Shown here: positions 40,724-49,386 of the stretch, in pieces | Layout of the letters: every line of letters starts with the position of its first letter | Numbering within the stretch: position 1 is the stretch's first letter | From: HGM04593 sp045661225 | Lineage (GTDB): Bacteria; Bacteroidota; Bacteroidia; Bacteroidales; Bacteroidaceae | Direction of reading: 5' to 3' | DNA length: 64,000 nucleotides | Assembly (NCBI GenBank): GCA_045661225.1 | Contig: JAZRFF010000003.1 | Coordinates: forward strand, 1 to 64,000 | Notes under the pieces: model-generated | What the model saw: the letters and a program-made list of their open reading frames with translations, nothing else | Databases searched by the model: none | Told to the model about the DNA's origin: nothing | Position numbers and translations under genes: made by a program

Positions 40724-42301
40724 TTAGAATTCGCTTGTAAAGTGGAAACGTATCGATTTAAAGTCATTTTGTGCCATCTGCAACACATAGTTACTATCGG
40801 CCAAAAAGACATCGCGCCCCTCAATATCCTTTGCCATATATTGATACTTGCGCTTTTTAAAGTTCTCAAGTTCAGCAGGGTCGTCACTTTCAATCCAACA
40901 AGCCTTATACAGACTCACAGGCTCCCAGCGACACTTTGCATTATACTCATTCTCGAGACGATACTGTATAACCTCGAACTGCAGCTGTCCTACCGTACCA
41001 ATAAGCTTACGACCATTATGCTGGTTCACAAAAAGCTGCGCTACACCCTCACCCATCAGTTGGTCGATACCTTTAGCAAGCTGCTTGGTCTTCATAGGGT
41101 CGGCATTCTCAATATACTTAAACATTTCGGGCGAGAAGCTCGGCAATCCCTTAAAGTGCAGCAGTTCACCCTCGGTCAATGTATCTCCAATCTTAAAGTT
41201 TCCGGTATCGGGGAGACCTATGATATCGCCCGGATAGGCCTCTTCAATAGTACTCTTACGTTGCGCCATAAACTGCGTAGGCGACGAGAAACGCAAATCT
41301 TTTCCAAGGCGTATATGACGGTAAGGAGTGTTGCGCACGAACTTACCCGAACATATTTTACAGAAAGCCACGCACGAGCGGTGATTAGGGTCAATATTCG
41401 CTGTAATCTTGAATATAAAGCCCGTAAATTTGGGATCTTCGGGATTGACCATACGCTCCATAGCCTGAACAGGACGCGGACTGGGAGCAATCTTCACAAA
41501 GCAGTTCAACAGTTCCTCGACACCAAAATTATTGAGTGCCGAACCAAAGAACACCGGTGCGACTTTAGCATCAAGGTAATCCTGCTGATTAAATTCGGGA
41601 TACACCCCATCTACAAGTTCAAGGTCAGAACGTAATTTAAAGGCCAAATCTTCACCTATATTACGTTCAAGTTCCTCGCTGTCAATATCAACCTCAACCT
41701 TCTCGGTCACACGCTGCTTGTTAGGCGTGAAGAGGTCGAGTTTCTTTTCATATATATTATACACACCCTTGAAACGCGCCCCCTGGTCTATGGGCCAGGA
41801 AAGCGGACGCACCGCTATCTGCAATTCACTTTCAAGTTCGTCAAGAAGCTCAAAAGGGTCGCGTCCTTCGCGGTCCATTTTGTTTACATACACAATCACG
41901 GGAGTGTTACGCATACGACACACCGACATAAGTTTGCGAGTCTGCGTCTCGACACCTTTGGCACTATCGACAACAATAATTACACTGTCAACAGCTGTCA
42001 AGGTACGGAAAGTATCCTCGGCAAAATCCTGGTGACCCGGAGTGTCGAGAATATTTATCTTGTAACCTTCGTAATCGAACTCCATTACCGATGTAGTAAC
42101 AGAAATACCACGCTGCTTTTCAATCTCCATCCAGTCCGACGTTGCAGTCTTTTTTATTTTGTTCGATTTTACAGCACCTGCAACCTGAATCTGACCGCCG
42201 AAAAGCAACAGTTTCTCGGTAAGCGTTGCCCTTCCGGCATCAGGGTGCGAAATAATCGCAAACGTTCTTCTACGCCCAATCTCTTCGTGTATATTATTCA
42301 T
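40724..42301 (-). CDS. prfC: Peptide chain release factor 3, with altered P-loop
   Basis: A 525-residue GTPase that recycles RF1/RF2 from the ribosome. G2 (QRGISVTTSVM), G3 (DTPGHQDF), G4 (NKMDREG) and the C-terminal RF3 domains are intact. The G1/P-loop reads PDAGRATLTEK, where the family has PDAGKTT: the essential Lys is Arg (R24) and the next Thr is Ala (A25). Nothing else in the frame is disrupted, so it could be an inactive, altered or error-bearing copy. It lies 28 bp after the DUF4924 gene and 15 bp before tsaC. Confidence 0.93.
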   Translation of the reverse strand: MNNIHEEIGRRRTFAIISHPDAGRATLTEKLLLFGGQIQVAGAVKSNKIKKTATSDWMEIEKQRGISVTTSVMEFDYEGYKINILDTPGHQDFAEDTFRTLTAVDSVIIVVDSAKGVETQTRKLMSVCRMRNTPVIVYVNKMDREGRDPFELLDELESELQIAVRPLSWPIDQGARFKGVYNIYEKKLDLFTPNKQRVTEKVEVDIDSEELERNIGEDLAFKLRSDLELVDGVYPEFNQQDYLDAKVAPVFFGSALNNFGVEELLNCFVKIAPSPRPVQAMERMVNPEDPKFTGFIFKITANIDPNHRSCVAFCKICSGKFVRNTPYRHIRLGKDLRFSSPTQFMAQRKSTIEEAYPGDIIGLPDTGNFKIGDTLTEGELLHFKGLPSFSPEMFKYIENADPMKTKQLAKGIDQLMGEGVAQLFVNQHNGRKLIGTVGQLQFEVIQYRLENEYNAKCRWEPVSLYKACWIESDDPAELENFKKRKYQYMAKDIEGRDVFLADSNYVLQMAQNDFKSIRFHFTSEF

Positions 42302-42329
42302 TTAATTATTGTTTTATCGTTATTGTGTA

Positions 42330-42881
42330 TTATTCCTCTTCAAGATCCAACCTACCCTCCTCGTCCTCTTTGTAGTAAAGCGACAGCATTGACAGGAAAC
42401 GAGTAATCTCATTTGCAGCCTTCAGAGTGCCCTCGTTTATCTCTTTTTTCTGCAGTTTCATCAGCCACAGCATATAAAGGACGTCGAAGCAGTTCTCCAA
42501 TTCACCTTTTTCACGCCCGTCGCTCTTTGTCCTGAATTCAACGATGAACGGCAACGCCTTATAGTAGGCTGCCGAATAAAAAGACATTTTGGGCGACTTC
42601 AACAGGCGCTGATGAAGGTCAGTCAGGTTTATAATTACATTCTTATTTATTTGCAGATGCCCCTTCTCTTTTACCTCCTCGAGGCGCATCATCTCAATAA
42701 GGTCGCCATACCAGGCGAGCATCTCGTTTTTCTGCTCAGGTGTAACGTTATAGGGTTCAACAACCGTCCTCTCGATTTTTTCGAGAGAAAGTTCATTAGC
42801 GCGGATAATATCTTCGACCTGCCACATATACAGCAGATACTCCGCAATATTCTTTTTCCGAAGTTCGCGTGAAATATACAA
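42330..42881 (-). CDS. DUF4924 family protein, TTG start
   Basis: A 183-residue soluble protein of a Bacteroidota-only family of unknown function. It starts MYISRELRKKNIAEYLLYMW (conserved) and is mainly helical, with an acidic C-terminal tail. The start codon is TTG: the only codons between the LysE stop (in frame) and it lack ATG. It lies 13 bp after LysE and 28 bp before prfC. Confidence 0.88.
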   Translation of the reverse strand: MYISRELRKKNIAEYLLYMWQVEDIIRANELSLEKIERTVVEPYNVTPEQKNEMLAWYGDLIEMMRLEEVKEKGHLQINKNVIINLTDLHQRLLKSPKMSFYSAAYYKALPFIVEFRTKSDGREKGELENCFDVLYMLWLMKLQKKEINEGTLKAANEITRFLSMLSLYYKEDEEGRLDLEEE

Positions 42882-42894
42882 AGCAAAAAAAGTT

Positions 42895-43578
42895 TTAATG
42901 TAAAGACCAAGTACCGGTAGCTATCAGCACCACCCCGATTAACGAACCGACCATTACGGCAACACCTATCACGCGGTTTATTATCCACACGCCACGCACA
43001 TCGAATCGCGCACGCAGTTTGTTCACCGCATAGGTTATAAACAACCACCACAACATAGCCCCGCCGAATATTGACAAATAGCCAACAAACTGATGAAACA
43101 GCGACTGATCGGGCAGCATAAAGTTCATTGGAGTAAACAGTGCCAAAAACAGCAGTACTATCATCGGGTTCGACAGAGTGATAAAAAAGCCGGTTATTCC
43201 GTTGTTTACAAGATTACTCTTATTATGACTTACATTGCGAGTATTTTTCATAGGGTTGCTACGGTATGTATGCACACCAAAGAAAAACATAACCACTGCA
43301 CCAACTATCTGCGACCAATATAACGCCGACTCATTGTGGATAAAATCATACAAGAACGAAAGGCCGTAGCCGGTAAGCAATGCATACAGAATATCGCTAA
43401 GAGCAGCTCCGGTACCTGTAACAAGACCATACACACGCCCTTTATTCAAGGTTCGCTGCACACACAAGACACCCACCGGTCCCATTGGTGCCGATGCTAT
43501 CATTCCTATAAGTATTCCCTTGACTACAACCTCAACCGTAGTTATCTGGGATAGCAAACTCTGAAAAACTTCATTCAT
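42895..43578 (-). CDS. LysE family amino acid exporter
   Basis: A 227-residue membrane protein with six predicted helices. The family start IGMIASAPMGPVGVLCVQ is followed by GxGAALSDILYA, and helix 4 holds FFITLSNPMIVLLFLALF. LysE/RhtB proteins export amino acids or related compounds. The substrate is unknown. It is the first gene of the tightly packed run that ends at fmt. A CAACTTTG sequence on the minus strand lies only about 5-12 nt before the start. Confidence 0.9.
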   Translation of the reverse strand: MNEVFQSLLSQITTVEVVVKGILIGMIASAPMGPVGVLCVQRTLNKGRVYGLVTGTGAALSDILYALLTGYGLSFLYDFIHNESALYWSQIVGAVVMFFFGVHTYRSNPMKNTRNVSHNKSNLVNNGITGFFITLSNPMIVLLFLALFTPMNFMLPDQSLFHQFVGYLSIFGGAMLWWLFITYAVNKLRARFDVRGVWIINRVIGVAVMVGSLIGVVLIATGTWSLH

Positions 43579-43652
43579 AATGCAAAGTTGCCATTTTTTT
43601 ATGAAAAAACAGCAAAATAAAACAGTTTTTTATCGCCCGAGATTATAATAAT

Positions 43653-44219
43653 TTACCCTTTAGCAACATTTTCTTCATCAACAACCCGTTCCACAGCCAC
43701 ACTGCGCTTTTTTTTCCTCACGACAAAAGCAATCACAAGGTCGGACACACCCGACACCACCGCACAAATTCCAAGCACCAGAATCACAGTTCCAACCACC
43801 GATTCTACCGACGTAAAAAGATATATCGCTACAACAGCAAGCAACAAAGGCGTAACAAGCATCGACAGAGCAACCTTAACCGGACGACGCGAAGCCACAA
43901 CAGCAACAAGCTGGTTAAAAGCAATCAAGAATATAAGCACCGCCATCAGTTTCACAAACAAATTCTGGAAAGAGAGCGGATTCAAAAGAAGCCACAGTCC
44001 GAAAGCCACACAACCCACATTTATTATGGTCATAAAGGTTAAAGCAACCTTGGAAACGACCTCACGGTTCACATACAGGTTGGAAAGAGACACCAGGGCC
44101 GGCAGCAGAAACGCCGCACCGGCGATGCGTATCAAGAGCGCGACAGCACCGTCACGCATATAAATGAGCACAACTCCCACAATAATGGTAATAATACTAC
44201 GCAAAACACTACTCATCAT
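43653..44219 (-). CDS. DUF308 (HdeD-like) membrane protein
   Basis: A 188-residue membrane protein with six short predicted helices, arranged as repeated two-helix blocks as in DUF308/HdeD. The positively charged end (VVRKKKRS) and a short acidic tail are cytoplasmic. HdeD of E. coli relates to acid resistance, but the family as a whole has no firm function. ATG at 44219 or one codon later. It is 74 bp upstream of LysE and follows the PPTase gene by 87 bp. Confidence 0.8.
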   Translation of the reverse strand: MMSSVLRSIITIIVGVVLIYMRDGAVALLIRIAGAAFLLPALVSLSNLYVNREVVSKVALTFMTIINVGCVAFGLWLLLNPLSFQNLFVKLMAVLIFLIAFNQLVAVVASRRPVKVALSMLVTPLLLAVVAIYLFTSVESVVGTVILVLGICAVVSGVSDLVIAFVVRKKKRSVAVERVVDEENVAKG

Positions 44220-44306
44220 AATATCCGTTCTTTTTTATTATTAAACACGTCACAAACAAGAATGGCATTACAGTCAAGCATAAAAAACAAGCATATATTG
44301 CAAAGC

Positions 44307-44948
44307 CTACCTTACCACAACCTCCCGACAGAGCACTGCAAGAAAATCATTACCGCAGATACAAGAAGCCTTGTACTTTTTTTTGTCCCACTGCGGAATT
44401 CCCTTAATCGTAACATCTACACTCCCGTCAGCAAGCGGAAGAGGCGTTTCCAACACCACGTTATCCTTAAACGTACCACCCAGGTTACCAACAATCTTAA
44501 AAAGCGCCTCACACACGCACCAGCGAACAAGCAATGCCCGCTGCCGCTCCTCGGGCTGCAAGCCGTCCAACAACATAGTGTCGACCACTTTCACAGCCAC
44601 ATTTTCAATATTCCTTTGCAAAAGCTCAATGTCGGCTCCGACCGGCTCTGTGCGCGAATATACAAGCAATGCGTATCCACGAGTGTGCGACACGCTTATA
44701 TACCCCTCGCACCCTGCAAGCCGAGGTTTACAATCCGCATCATACAGTATGCGTGCATCACTGCCGCAAACCAACGCCAAAAGCGCACGCACAGCCAGCA
44801 TCTCTTTTCGCCGAGCCTCACACAAGGAAACAGGCACCTCACCGGCAACATCGCAAGCAACAAGAGATGACAGTTCGTGCGCCATCTCTGTTATTTTCCA
44901 CACAGCGACCTCAACGCCACCTATATTGTATCTTACGTGCAACGGCAT
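44307..44948 (-). CDS. Sfp-type 4'-phosphopantetheinyl transferase (altered KE motif)
   Basis: A 213-residue transferase that activates acyl or peptidyl carrier proteins with phosphopantetheine from CoA. The motif YISVSHTRGYALLVYS and VGADIELL (metal-binding GxDIE) are present. The usual WxxKEAxxK is here WCVCEALFK, so the first Lys is Cys. The CoA-binding basic residues otherwise remain. The start at ATG 44948 is 2 nt after the gldE stop; a GTG two codons upstream overlaps it. The position after gldE is conserved in Bacteroidales. Confidence 0.88.
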   Translation of the reverse strand: MPLHVRYNIGGVEVAVWKITEMAHELSSLVACDVAGEVPVSLCEARRKEMLAVRALLALVCGSDARILYDADCKPRLAGCEGYISVSHTRGYALLVYSRTEPVGADIELLQRNIENVAVKVVDTMLLDGLQPEERQRALLVRWCVCEALFKIVGNLGGTFKDNVVLETPLPLADGSVDVTIKGIPQWDKKKYKASCICGNDFLAVLCREVVVR

Positions 44949-44950
44949 TG

Positions 44951-46318
44951 TCACTCATCACCAGCAGACTCTTCGCCCGGTTCCGCAACCGGTAAAGTAG
45001 CCTTGATTTTTACTATACGATGCTTGTCCTTCTCCACGACCTCGAACAAAATTCCATTGCAAACAATATTCTCGTGCAAAGCCGGAAATTCGCCTTTAAC
45101 CTCAAGCAAAAGCCCCGCAAGAGTATCAGCCTCGCCCGAAACAGTTTCAAAATCATCACTGTCCAACGACGCAATCTTATAAAAGTCGGCAAGCATCGTC
45201 CTTCCATCAAAAAGATATACATTCTCGGCAATCTGCTCATACGAAGTCTCAGGCTCGTCAAATTCATCGTTAATCTCGCCCACAATCTCCTCTATAATAT
45301 CCTCAAGAGTTATCAGACCCGATATTCCGCCAAACTCATCGACAACCATCGCCATATGAACCTTAACAGTCTGAAAATCGCATAAGAGGTCATCGATTTT
45401 CTTTGTTTCAGGCACAAAGAACGGCTGTCTTATAAGTGTCTGCCAGCGAAAATTATCACCCTTGTTCAAATGCGGAATAAGGTCCTTTATATAAAGCACT
45501 CCACGAATATCGTCCTGCGTCTTGCCATAGACGGGGATACGCGAATAAGCATTTTCCTCGGCACACTTAAGCACCTCGGAATAAGGCGCGTGAATATCGA
45601 GCACAACCATATTAAGACGCGAAGTCATAATATTCTTCACAGTCTCGTCGCCGAAGCGGATAATACCCTCAAGCATCTTCTTCTGCTCGCCAATTTCCTT
45701 TTTATCAGTAAGTTCAAGCGCCTGTTCAAGCTCATCGACAGAAAGCAAATGATTCTTCTTCGACACGAGCCTTTGCGTGAATGTCGTAGAACGCACCAAG
45801 AACGACGAGAATGGCGACAACAAACGCGACAGCACAACCAAGGGCATAATGGAAAAGCGAGCGAACTTCAAAGTATTACTCTTTGAATAAATTTTAGGCA
45901 TCACCTCCCCGAACAGCAGCAACAAGAATGTCAGCACTACTGTAAAAAGCAGAAATTCCAGCCACTCGGCCCCCTCGCCAAAATGGATAATATCCATCAG
46001 AAAAAAATTGAAGAGCATTACAATTCCCACATTCACAAAATCATTTATAATGAGAATTGTAGCCAACAAACGTTCCGGGTCATTCACAAGCCGGATAATC
46101 TGCTTGTCGCGCGAAGACTTCGACTCTTCAAGAGCGTCAAGGTCGGCACGCGTAAGCGAGAAAAAGGCTATTTCCGACGCTGACGCAAAAGCCGAACACA
46201 TCAGCAAAAAAAGACCGACAATAAAAGCGACAATAGCACTCCCCGATGGAGTTGTTAGGTAAACTTCGGGAAGTGCAAAAGAAAATACCTGCAAATAAGC
46301 AGTTAAAAATGTATCCAA
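44951..46318 (-). CDS. gldE: GldE, CBS/CorC-HlyC domain membrane protein
   Basis: A 455-residue hemolysin-C-like (CNNM/CorC) protein. The membrane domain (about 20-175) has the family start ASASEIAFFSL. Two CBS domains (about 215-330) contain MTSRLNMVVLD and MAMVVDEFGGISGLITLEDI, and the CorC_HlyC domain (about 365-440) ends acidic. It was linked to gliding in Flavobacterium, though non-gliding Bacteroidales also carry it; Mg2+ or related ion transport is suggested for the family. TTG start: an in-frame stop lies two codons upstream and no ATG fits. It follows ssb by 16 bp. Confidence 0.93.
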   Translation of the reverse strand: MDTFLTAYLQVFSFALPEVYLTTPSGSAIVAFIVGLFLLMCSAFASASEIAFFSLTRADLDALEESKSSRDKQIIRLVNDPERLLATILIINDFVNVGIVMLFNFFLMDIIHFGEGAEWLEFLLFTVVLTFLLLLFGEVMPKIYSKSNTLKFARFSIMPLVVLSRLLSPFSSFLVRSTTFTQRLVSKKNHLLSVDELEQALELTDKKEIGEQKKMLEGIIRFGDETVKNIMTSRLNMVVLDIHAPYSEVLKCAEENAYSRIPVYGKTQDDIRGVLYIKDLIPHLNKGDNFRWQTLIRQPFFVPETKKIDDLLCDFQTVKVHMAMVVDEFGGISGLITLEDIIEEIVGEINDEFDEPETSYEQIAENVYLFDGRTMLADFYKIASLDSDDFETVSGEADTLAGLLLEVKGEFPALHENIVCNGILFEVVEKDKHRIVKIKATLPVAEPGEESAGDE

Positions 46319-46334
46319 AACCTATCAATTTAAA

Positions 46335-46721
46335 TTAAAAAGGAGCACCAGACGGCGTTGTCTCTGTCGCAGGTGCGGTACCGCCTGCTCTTGAAGAGAG
46401 CATTTCCATAGTTTCGGCAAGAATTTCCGTACGGTAACGGCGAATACCATTCTGGTCCTCATATGTGTTTGTTCTTATCTTACCTTCGACATAAATGCGG
46501 TCACCTTTATGCACATAACGCTCGGCAACCTCAGCCAGTCCGCCCCAAAGAACAACATTATGCCATTCAGTGCGTTCAGGAACCTGAGTTCCATTCTGAA
46601 GAGTATAAGCACGCTCTGTTGTTGCAAGCACAAGATTAGCAACTGCAACATTACGGTCAAGGTGACGAACATCGGGGTCTTTACCCACATTACCAATTAA
46701 AATAACTTTATTCACAGACAT
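46335..46721 (-). CDS. ssb: Single-stranded DNA-binding protein
   Basis: A 128-residue SSB. The OB fold spans about 1-105: MSVNKVILIGNVGKDP, TEWHNVVLWGGLAE, YVEGKIRTNTYED. The tail is short and ends TPSGAPF, keeping the terminal Pro-Phe but lacking the acidic residues (DDIPF) that most SSBs use to recruit partners. ATG at 46721 is chosen; nine upstream codons look like leader. It has its own promoter and precedes gldE by 16 bp. Confidence 0.95.
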   Translation of the reverse strand: MSVNKVILIGNVGKDPDVRHLDRNVAVANLVLATTERAYTLQNGTQVPERTEWHNVVLWGGLAEVAERYVHKGDRIYVEGKIRTNTYEDQNGIRRYRTEILAETMEMLSSRAGGTAPATETTPSGAPF

Positions 46722-46758
46722 AGTGTCAATTTTATGTTTACATTTCACAAAAACTGTG

Positions 46759-46789
46759 CAAAGTTAATAATTTAGTATACTCTTGTCAA
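46759..46789 (-). promoter_or_regulatory. Promoter of ssb
   Basis: Minus strand TTG (46789-46787), 20-nt spacer, TAACTTTG (46766-46759), 38 nt from the ATG. Confidence 0.75.
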
Positions 46790-46919
46790 GCATTCTATTA
46801 TATTATTTAACTGAAGATATAAAATAAGGAAATAAAAGCCGACAATGCCTTTTTTTGCCCGATTGTCTTATCGAACAAAGAATTAAATACATATTTTTTG
46901 CAAAAAACATTGCATAAAT

Positions 46920-46950
46920 TTCGGAGTAAGTAAAAAATGCCTTATATTTG
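46920..46950 (+). promoter_or_regulatory. Promoter of the HU gene
   Basis: TTCG (46920-46923, near TTTG), 19-nt spacer, TATATTTG (46943-46950), 48 nt before the start. Confidence 0.7.
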
Positions 46951-46997
46951 TAGTCCGAAAATAAAACATTGACTTTTTTTATAAATCACAAGGAAAG

Positions 46998-47273
46998 ATG
47001 ACTAAAGCAGAGATTGTAAATGAGATTGCAAAAAAGACCGGTATTGAGAAGTCTGTAGTTTTGACAACAGTTGAGTCATTTATGGAGGCAGTTAAGGACT
47101 CGTTGGCCAACCAGGAGCCTGTTTACCTCCGTGGATTCGGTAGTTTCATAATCAAGCACAGAGCTGAAAAGACAGCCCGTGACATTCACAAGGAGAAGAC
47201 TATCACTATCCCCGCACACAACATTCCGGCATTCAAGCCCGCAAAAACTTTTGTAAACGATGTAAAAAAATAA
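46998..47273 (+). CDS. HU-family DNA-binding protein
   Basis: A 91-residue histone-like protein that bends and compacts DNA. The N-terminal helices (TKAEIVNEIAKKTGI) dimerise, then the beta arm holds YLRGFGSFIIKHRAEKTARD and IPAHNIPAFKPAK (HU/IHF signature). It is close to IHF-like HU-alpha of Bacteroidetes. It is first in a group with the COX24-like 29-residue protein and rng, conserved in Bacteroidales; ssb is divergent. Confidence 0.96.
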   Translation: MTKAEIVNEIAKKTGIEKSVVLTTVESFMEAVKDSLANQEPVYLRGFGSFIIKHRAEKTARDIHKEKTITIPAHNIPAFKPAKTFVNDVKK

Positions 47274-47301
47274 GAGTGATTAACTAATAAATTTTAAAAC
47301 T

Positions 47302-47391
47302 ATGCCAAGCGGAAAGAAAAAGAAAAGACATAAAATGTCTACGCACAAGCGTAAAAAAAGACTGAGAAAGAACAGACACAAGAGCAAATAA
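47302..47391 (+). CDS. 29-residue AURKAIP1/COX24-like basic protein
   Basis: MPSGKKKKRHKMSTHKRKKR...; the protein is almost wholly Lys/Arg/His with a KMSTHKRKKRLRKNRH core that matches the COX24/mS38 family. Relatives are tiny ribosomal proteins (bS22 in mycobacteria, mS38 in mitochondria) at the small-subunit decoding side, so a ribosomal role is inferred. It is only 28 bp after HU, before a terminator, and too short for routine gene-length cut-offs. Confidence 0.85.
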   Translation: MPSGKKKKRHKMSTHKRKKRLRKNRHKSK

Positions 47392-47411
47392 TCAGTCTGT
47401 GCAGATACAAA

Positions 47412-47460
47412 AAACAAACTTGCAGGACGGCATACGGTACTCAGGTTTGTTTTTTGTTTT
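47412..47460 (+). terminator. Terminator after the COX24-like gene
   Basis: Stem AAACAAACTTG/CAGGTTTGTTT (47412-47422 with 47442-47452, one wobble) with a T-rich tail TTTGTTTT. It separates HU and the small protein from rng; read-through may still reach rng. Confidence 0.75.
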
Positions 47461-47522
47461 AAAATCGAGGTCAAGGGGGCACACCTCAAGTAAAAGAGCC
47501 CCACTAAATCAAAAATAGTATT

Positions 47523-49112
47523 GTGACAAGCGAACTTATTGTAGATGTTCATTCACAAGAAATTTCCATCGCTATAACCGAAGAGAAGCAGTTAGTGGAA
47601 TTTCAGCGTGAAGAACAGACCGAAACCTTCTCGGTAGGCAATATTTATCACGGCCGCGTTAAAAAGATTATGCCCGGTTTGAATGCCTGCTTTGTTGATG
47701 TTGGTTCCGAAAAAGAAGCATTCCTGCACTATTCCGATTTAGGTCCACAATTTTACTCTCTTCAAAAGTACTTGAAGCAGGTCACCAGCGACCGCAAAAA
47801 GAGCTTCCCTATATCAAAGGCAACAATAATGCCCGAGAAGAAAAAGGAAGGAAACATTTCCGAAGCACTGCAGACCGGACAAGAGATTCTGGTACAGGTA
47901 ACCAAAGAGCCCATTAACACAAAAGGGCCACGCCTTACCGGAGAACTCTCATTTGCAGGACGATTTTTGATACTAATCCCATTTGAGGACAAAGTATCAG
48001 TATCATCAAAGATAAAGTCCGCCGAGGAGCGCACACGACTGAAGCAACTGCTTCAGAGCATAAAGCCAAAGAACTTTGGAATAATAGTGCGCACCGTTGC
48101 CGAAGGCAAAAAGGTTGCCGAACTTGACAGCGAGTTACGTTCGCTCGTCAACAATTGGGAATCACTCGTCGGAAAAGTGCAGAAGAGCACAAAGCCACCT
48201 ACGATGGTTCACGAAGAGTCCGACAGAACGCTCGCGCTACTGCGCGACCTGTTCAACCCCTCGTACGAGAGCATTCACGTGAACGACATTGAGGTATACA
48301 AAAGAATAAGGGACTATGTCTCGGTTATCGCTCCCGAGAGCGTCGACATAATCAAGCTATACCGTGGCGAGCAACCCATATTCGACCACTTCGGAATAAC
48401 AAAGCAGATTAAATCCTCATTCGGCAGGATTGTATCGTTCAAAGGTGGTGCCTACCTTGTAATTGAGCACACCGAGGCATTGCACGTCGTCGACGTCAAC
48501 AGCGGTAACAGGACACGCAACAACGCAAGCAACCAAGAAGAGAACGCTCTCGAAGTAAACCTCGGAGCTGCCGACGAATTAGCACGACAATTGCGTCTGA
48601 GAGATATGGGCGGAATAATAGTCGTAGACTTTATCGATATGGACAAGTCGGAGCACCGTCAGACACTCTATGAGAGAATGACTGAAAATATGAGTCGCGA
48701 CAGAGCCAAGCACAACATCTTGCCGCTCAGCAAATTCGGTCTTATGCAGATTACACGCCAGCGAGTGCGTCCTGCAACAAATATGGAGGTTGAGGAAAGT
48801 TGCCCCGTATGCCACGGAAAAGGCAAAATACAGCCATCGGTACTGTTTACCGAGACATTGGAGAGTAAAATTGAGACACTGACAAAAAGCACAGGTGTCA
48901 AGAGATTTAAATTGCACGTACACCCCTACGTTGCAGCCTACATCAAAAAGGGTTTATTTTCCCTTTATTGGAAATGGAGGTTCAAGTTTGGGTTCGGAAT
49001 GCGCCTGATTCCCGACCAGAAGTTGTCCTATCTTGAGTATCATTTCTATGACAAGAACGGCAACGAGGTCGATATGAAGGAGGAACTTGAAATTAAGAAA
49101 ATTACCAAGTAA
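47523..49112 (+). CDS. rng: Ribonuclease G/E family, GTG start
   Basis: A 529-residue endoribonuclease that processes rRNA ends and mRNAs. The S1 domain (about 37-130) contains GNIYHGRVKKIMPGLNACFVDVG. Catalytic Asp in VVDVNSG and IVVDFIDM bind Mg2+, and CPVCHGKG is the Zn-link. The start is GTG at 47523, directly giving the conserved TSELIVDV; no ATG is better placed. It is downstream of HU and the COX24-like gene with a terminator in between, and is followed by a hairpin. Confidence 0.96.
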   Translation: MTSELIVDVHSQEISIAITEEKQLVEFQREEQTETFSVGNIYHGRVKKIMPGLNACFVDVGSEKEAFLHYSDLGPQFYSLQKYLKQVTSDRKKSFPISKATIMPEKKKEGNISEALQTGQEILVQVTKEPINTKGPRLTGELSFAGRFLILIPFEDKVSVSSKIKSAEERTRLKQLLQSIKPKNFGIIVRTVAEGKKVAELDSELRSLVNNWESLVGKVQKSTKPPTMVHEESDRTLALLRDLFNPSYESIHVNDIEVYKRIRDYVSVIAPESVDIIKLYRGEQPIFDHFGITKQIKSSFGRIVSFKGGAYLVIEHTEALHVVDVNSGNRTRNNASNQEENALEVNLGAADELARQLRLRDMGGIIVVDFIDMDKSEHRQTLYERMTENMSRDRAKHNILPLSKFGLMQITRQRVRPATNMEVEESCPVCHGKGKIQPSVLFTETLESKIETLTKSTGVKRFKLHVHPYVAAYIKKGLFSLYWKWRFKFGFGMRLIPDQKLSYLEYHFYDKNGNEVDMKEELEIKKITK

Positions 49113-49122
49113 TTAACTATCA

Positions 49123-49156
49123 ATCAGTGGCGGGCATACCCGCCACTGATATTTTC
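49123..49156 (+). terminator. Terminator after rng
   Basis: Perfect 12-bp stem ATCAGTGGCGGG/CCCGCCACTGAT (49123-49134 with 49139-49150, loop CATA), tail ATTTTC. Confidence 0.8.
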
Positions 49157-49325
49157 AGCCAAGCACTTTCAGCGCAAAATGCCCGCATCTCGTCGAAGCG
49201 CAATCCCCCTCCCCCACTCTCGGCTACTACCGCCGGCTGACAAAAAAAAACAACTCCACATAAGCCAGCGTCAAGCACAATCAGTAGAAAAAACGGGCAG
49301 AGGGGATAAAAGAACACAAACCACA

Positions 49326-49362
49326 CAAAAAACAGGCACGGAAACTTACGTTCCGCGCCTGT
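49326..49362 (-). terminator. Terminator after the phosphosugar mutase gene
   Basis: Stem ACAGGC(A)CGGAA/TTCCG(C)GCCTGT (49332-49343 with 49351-49362), then TTTTTTG on the minus strand. The 170 bp between this and the rng terminator show nothing else. Confidence 0.85.
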
Positions 49363-49386
49363 CATAAAAAATTCCATTAAAGGATA

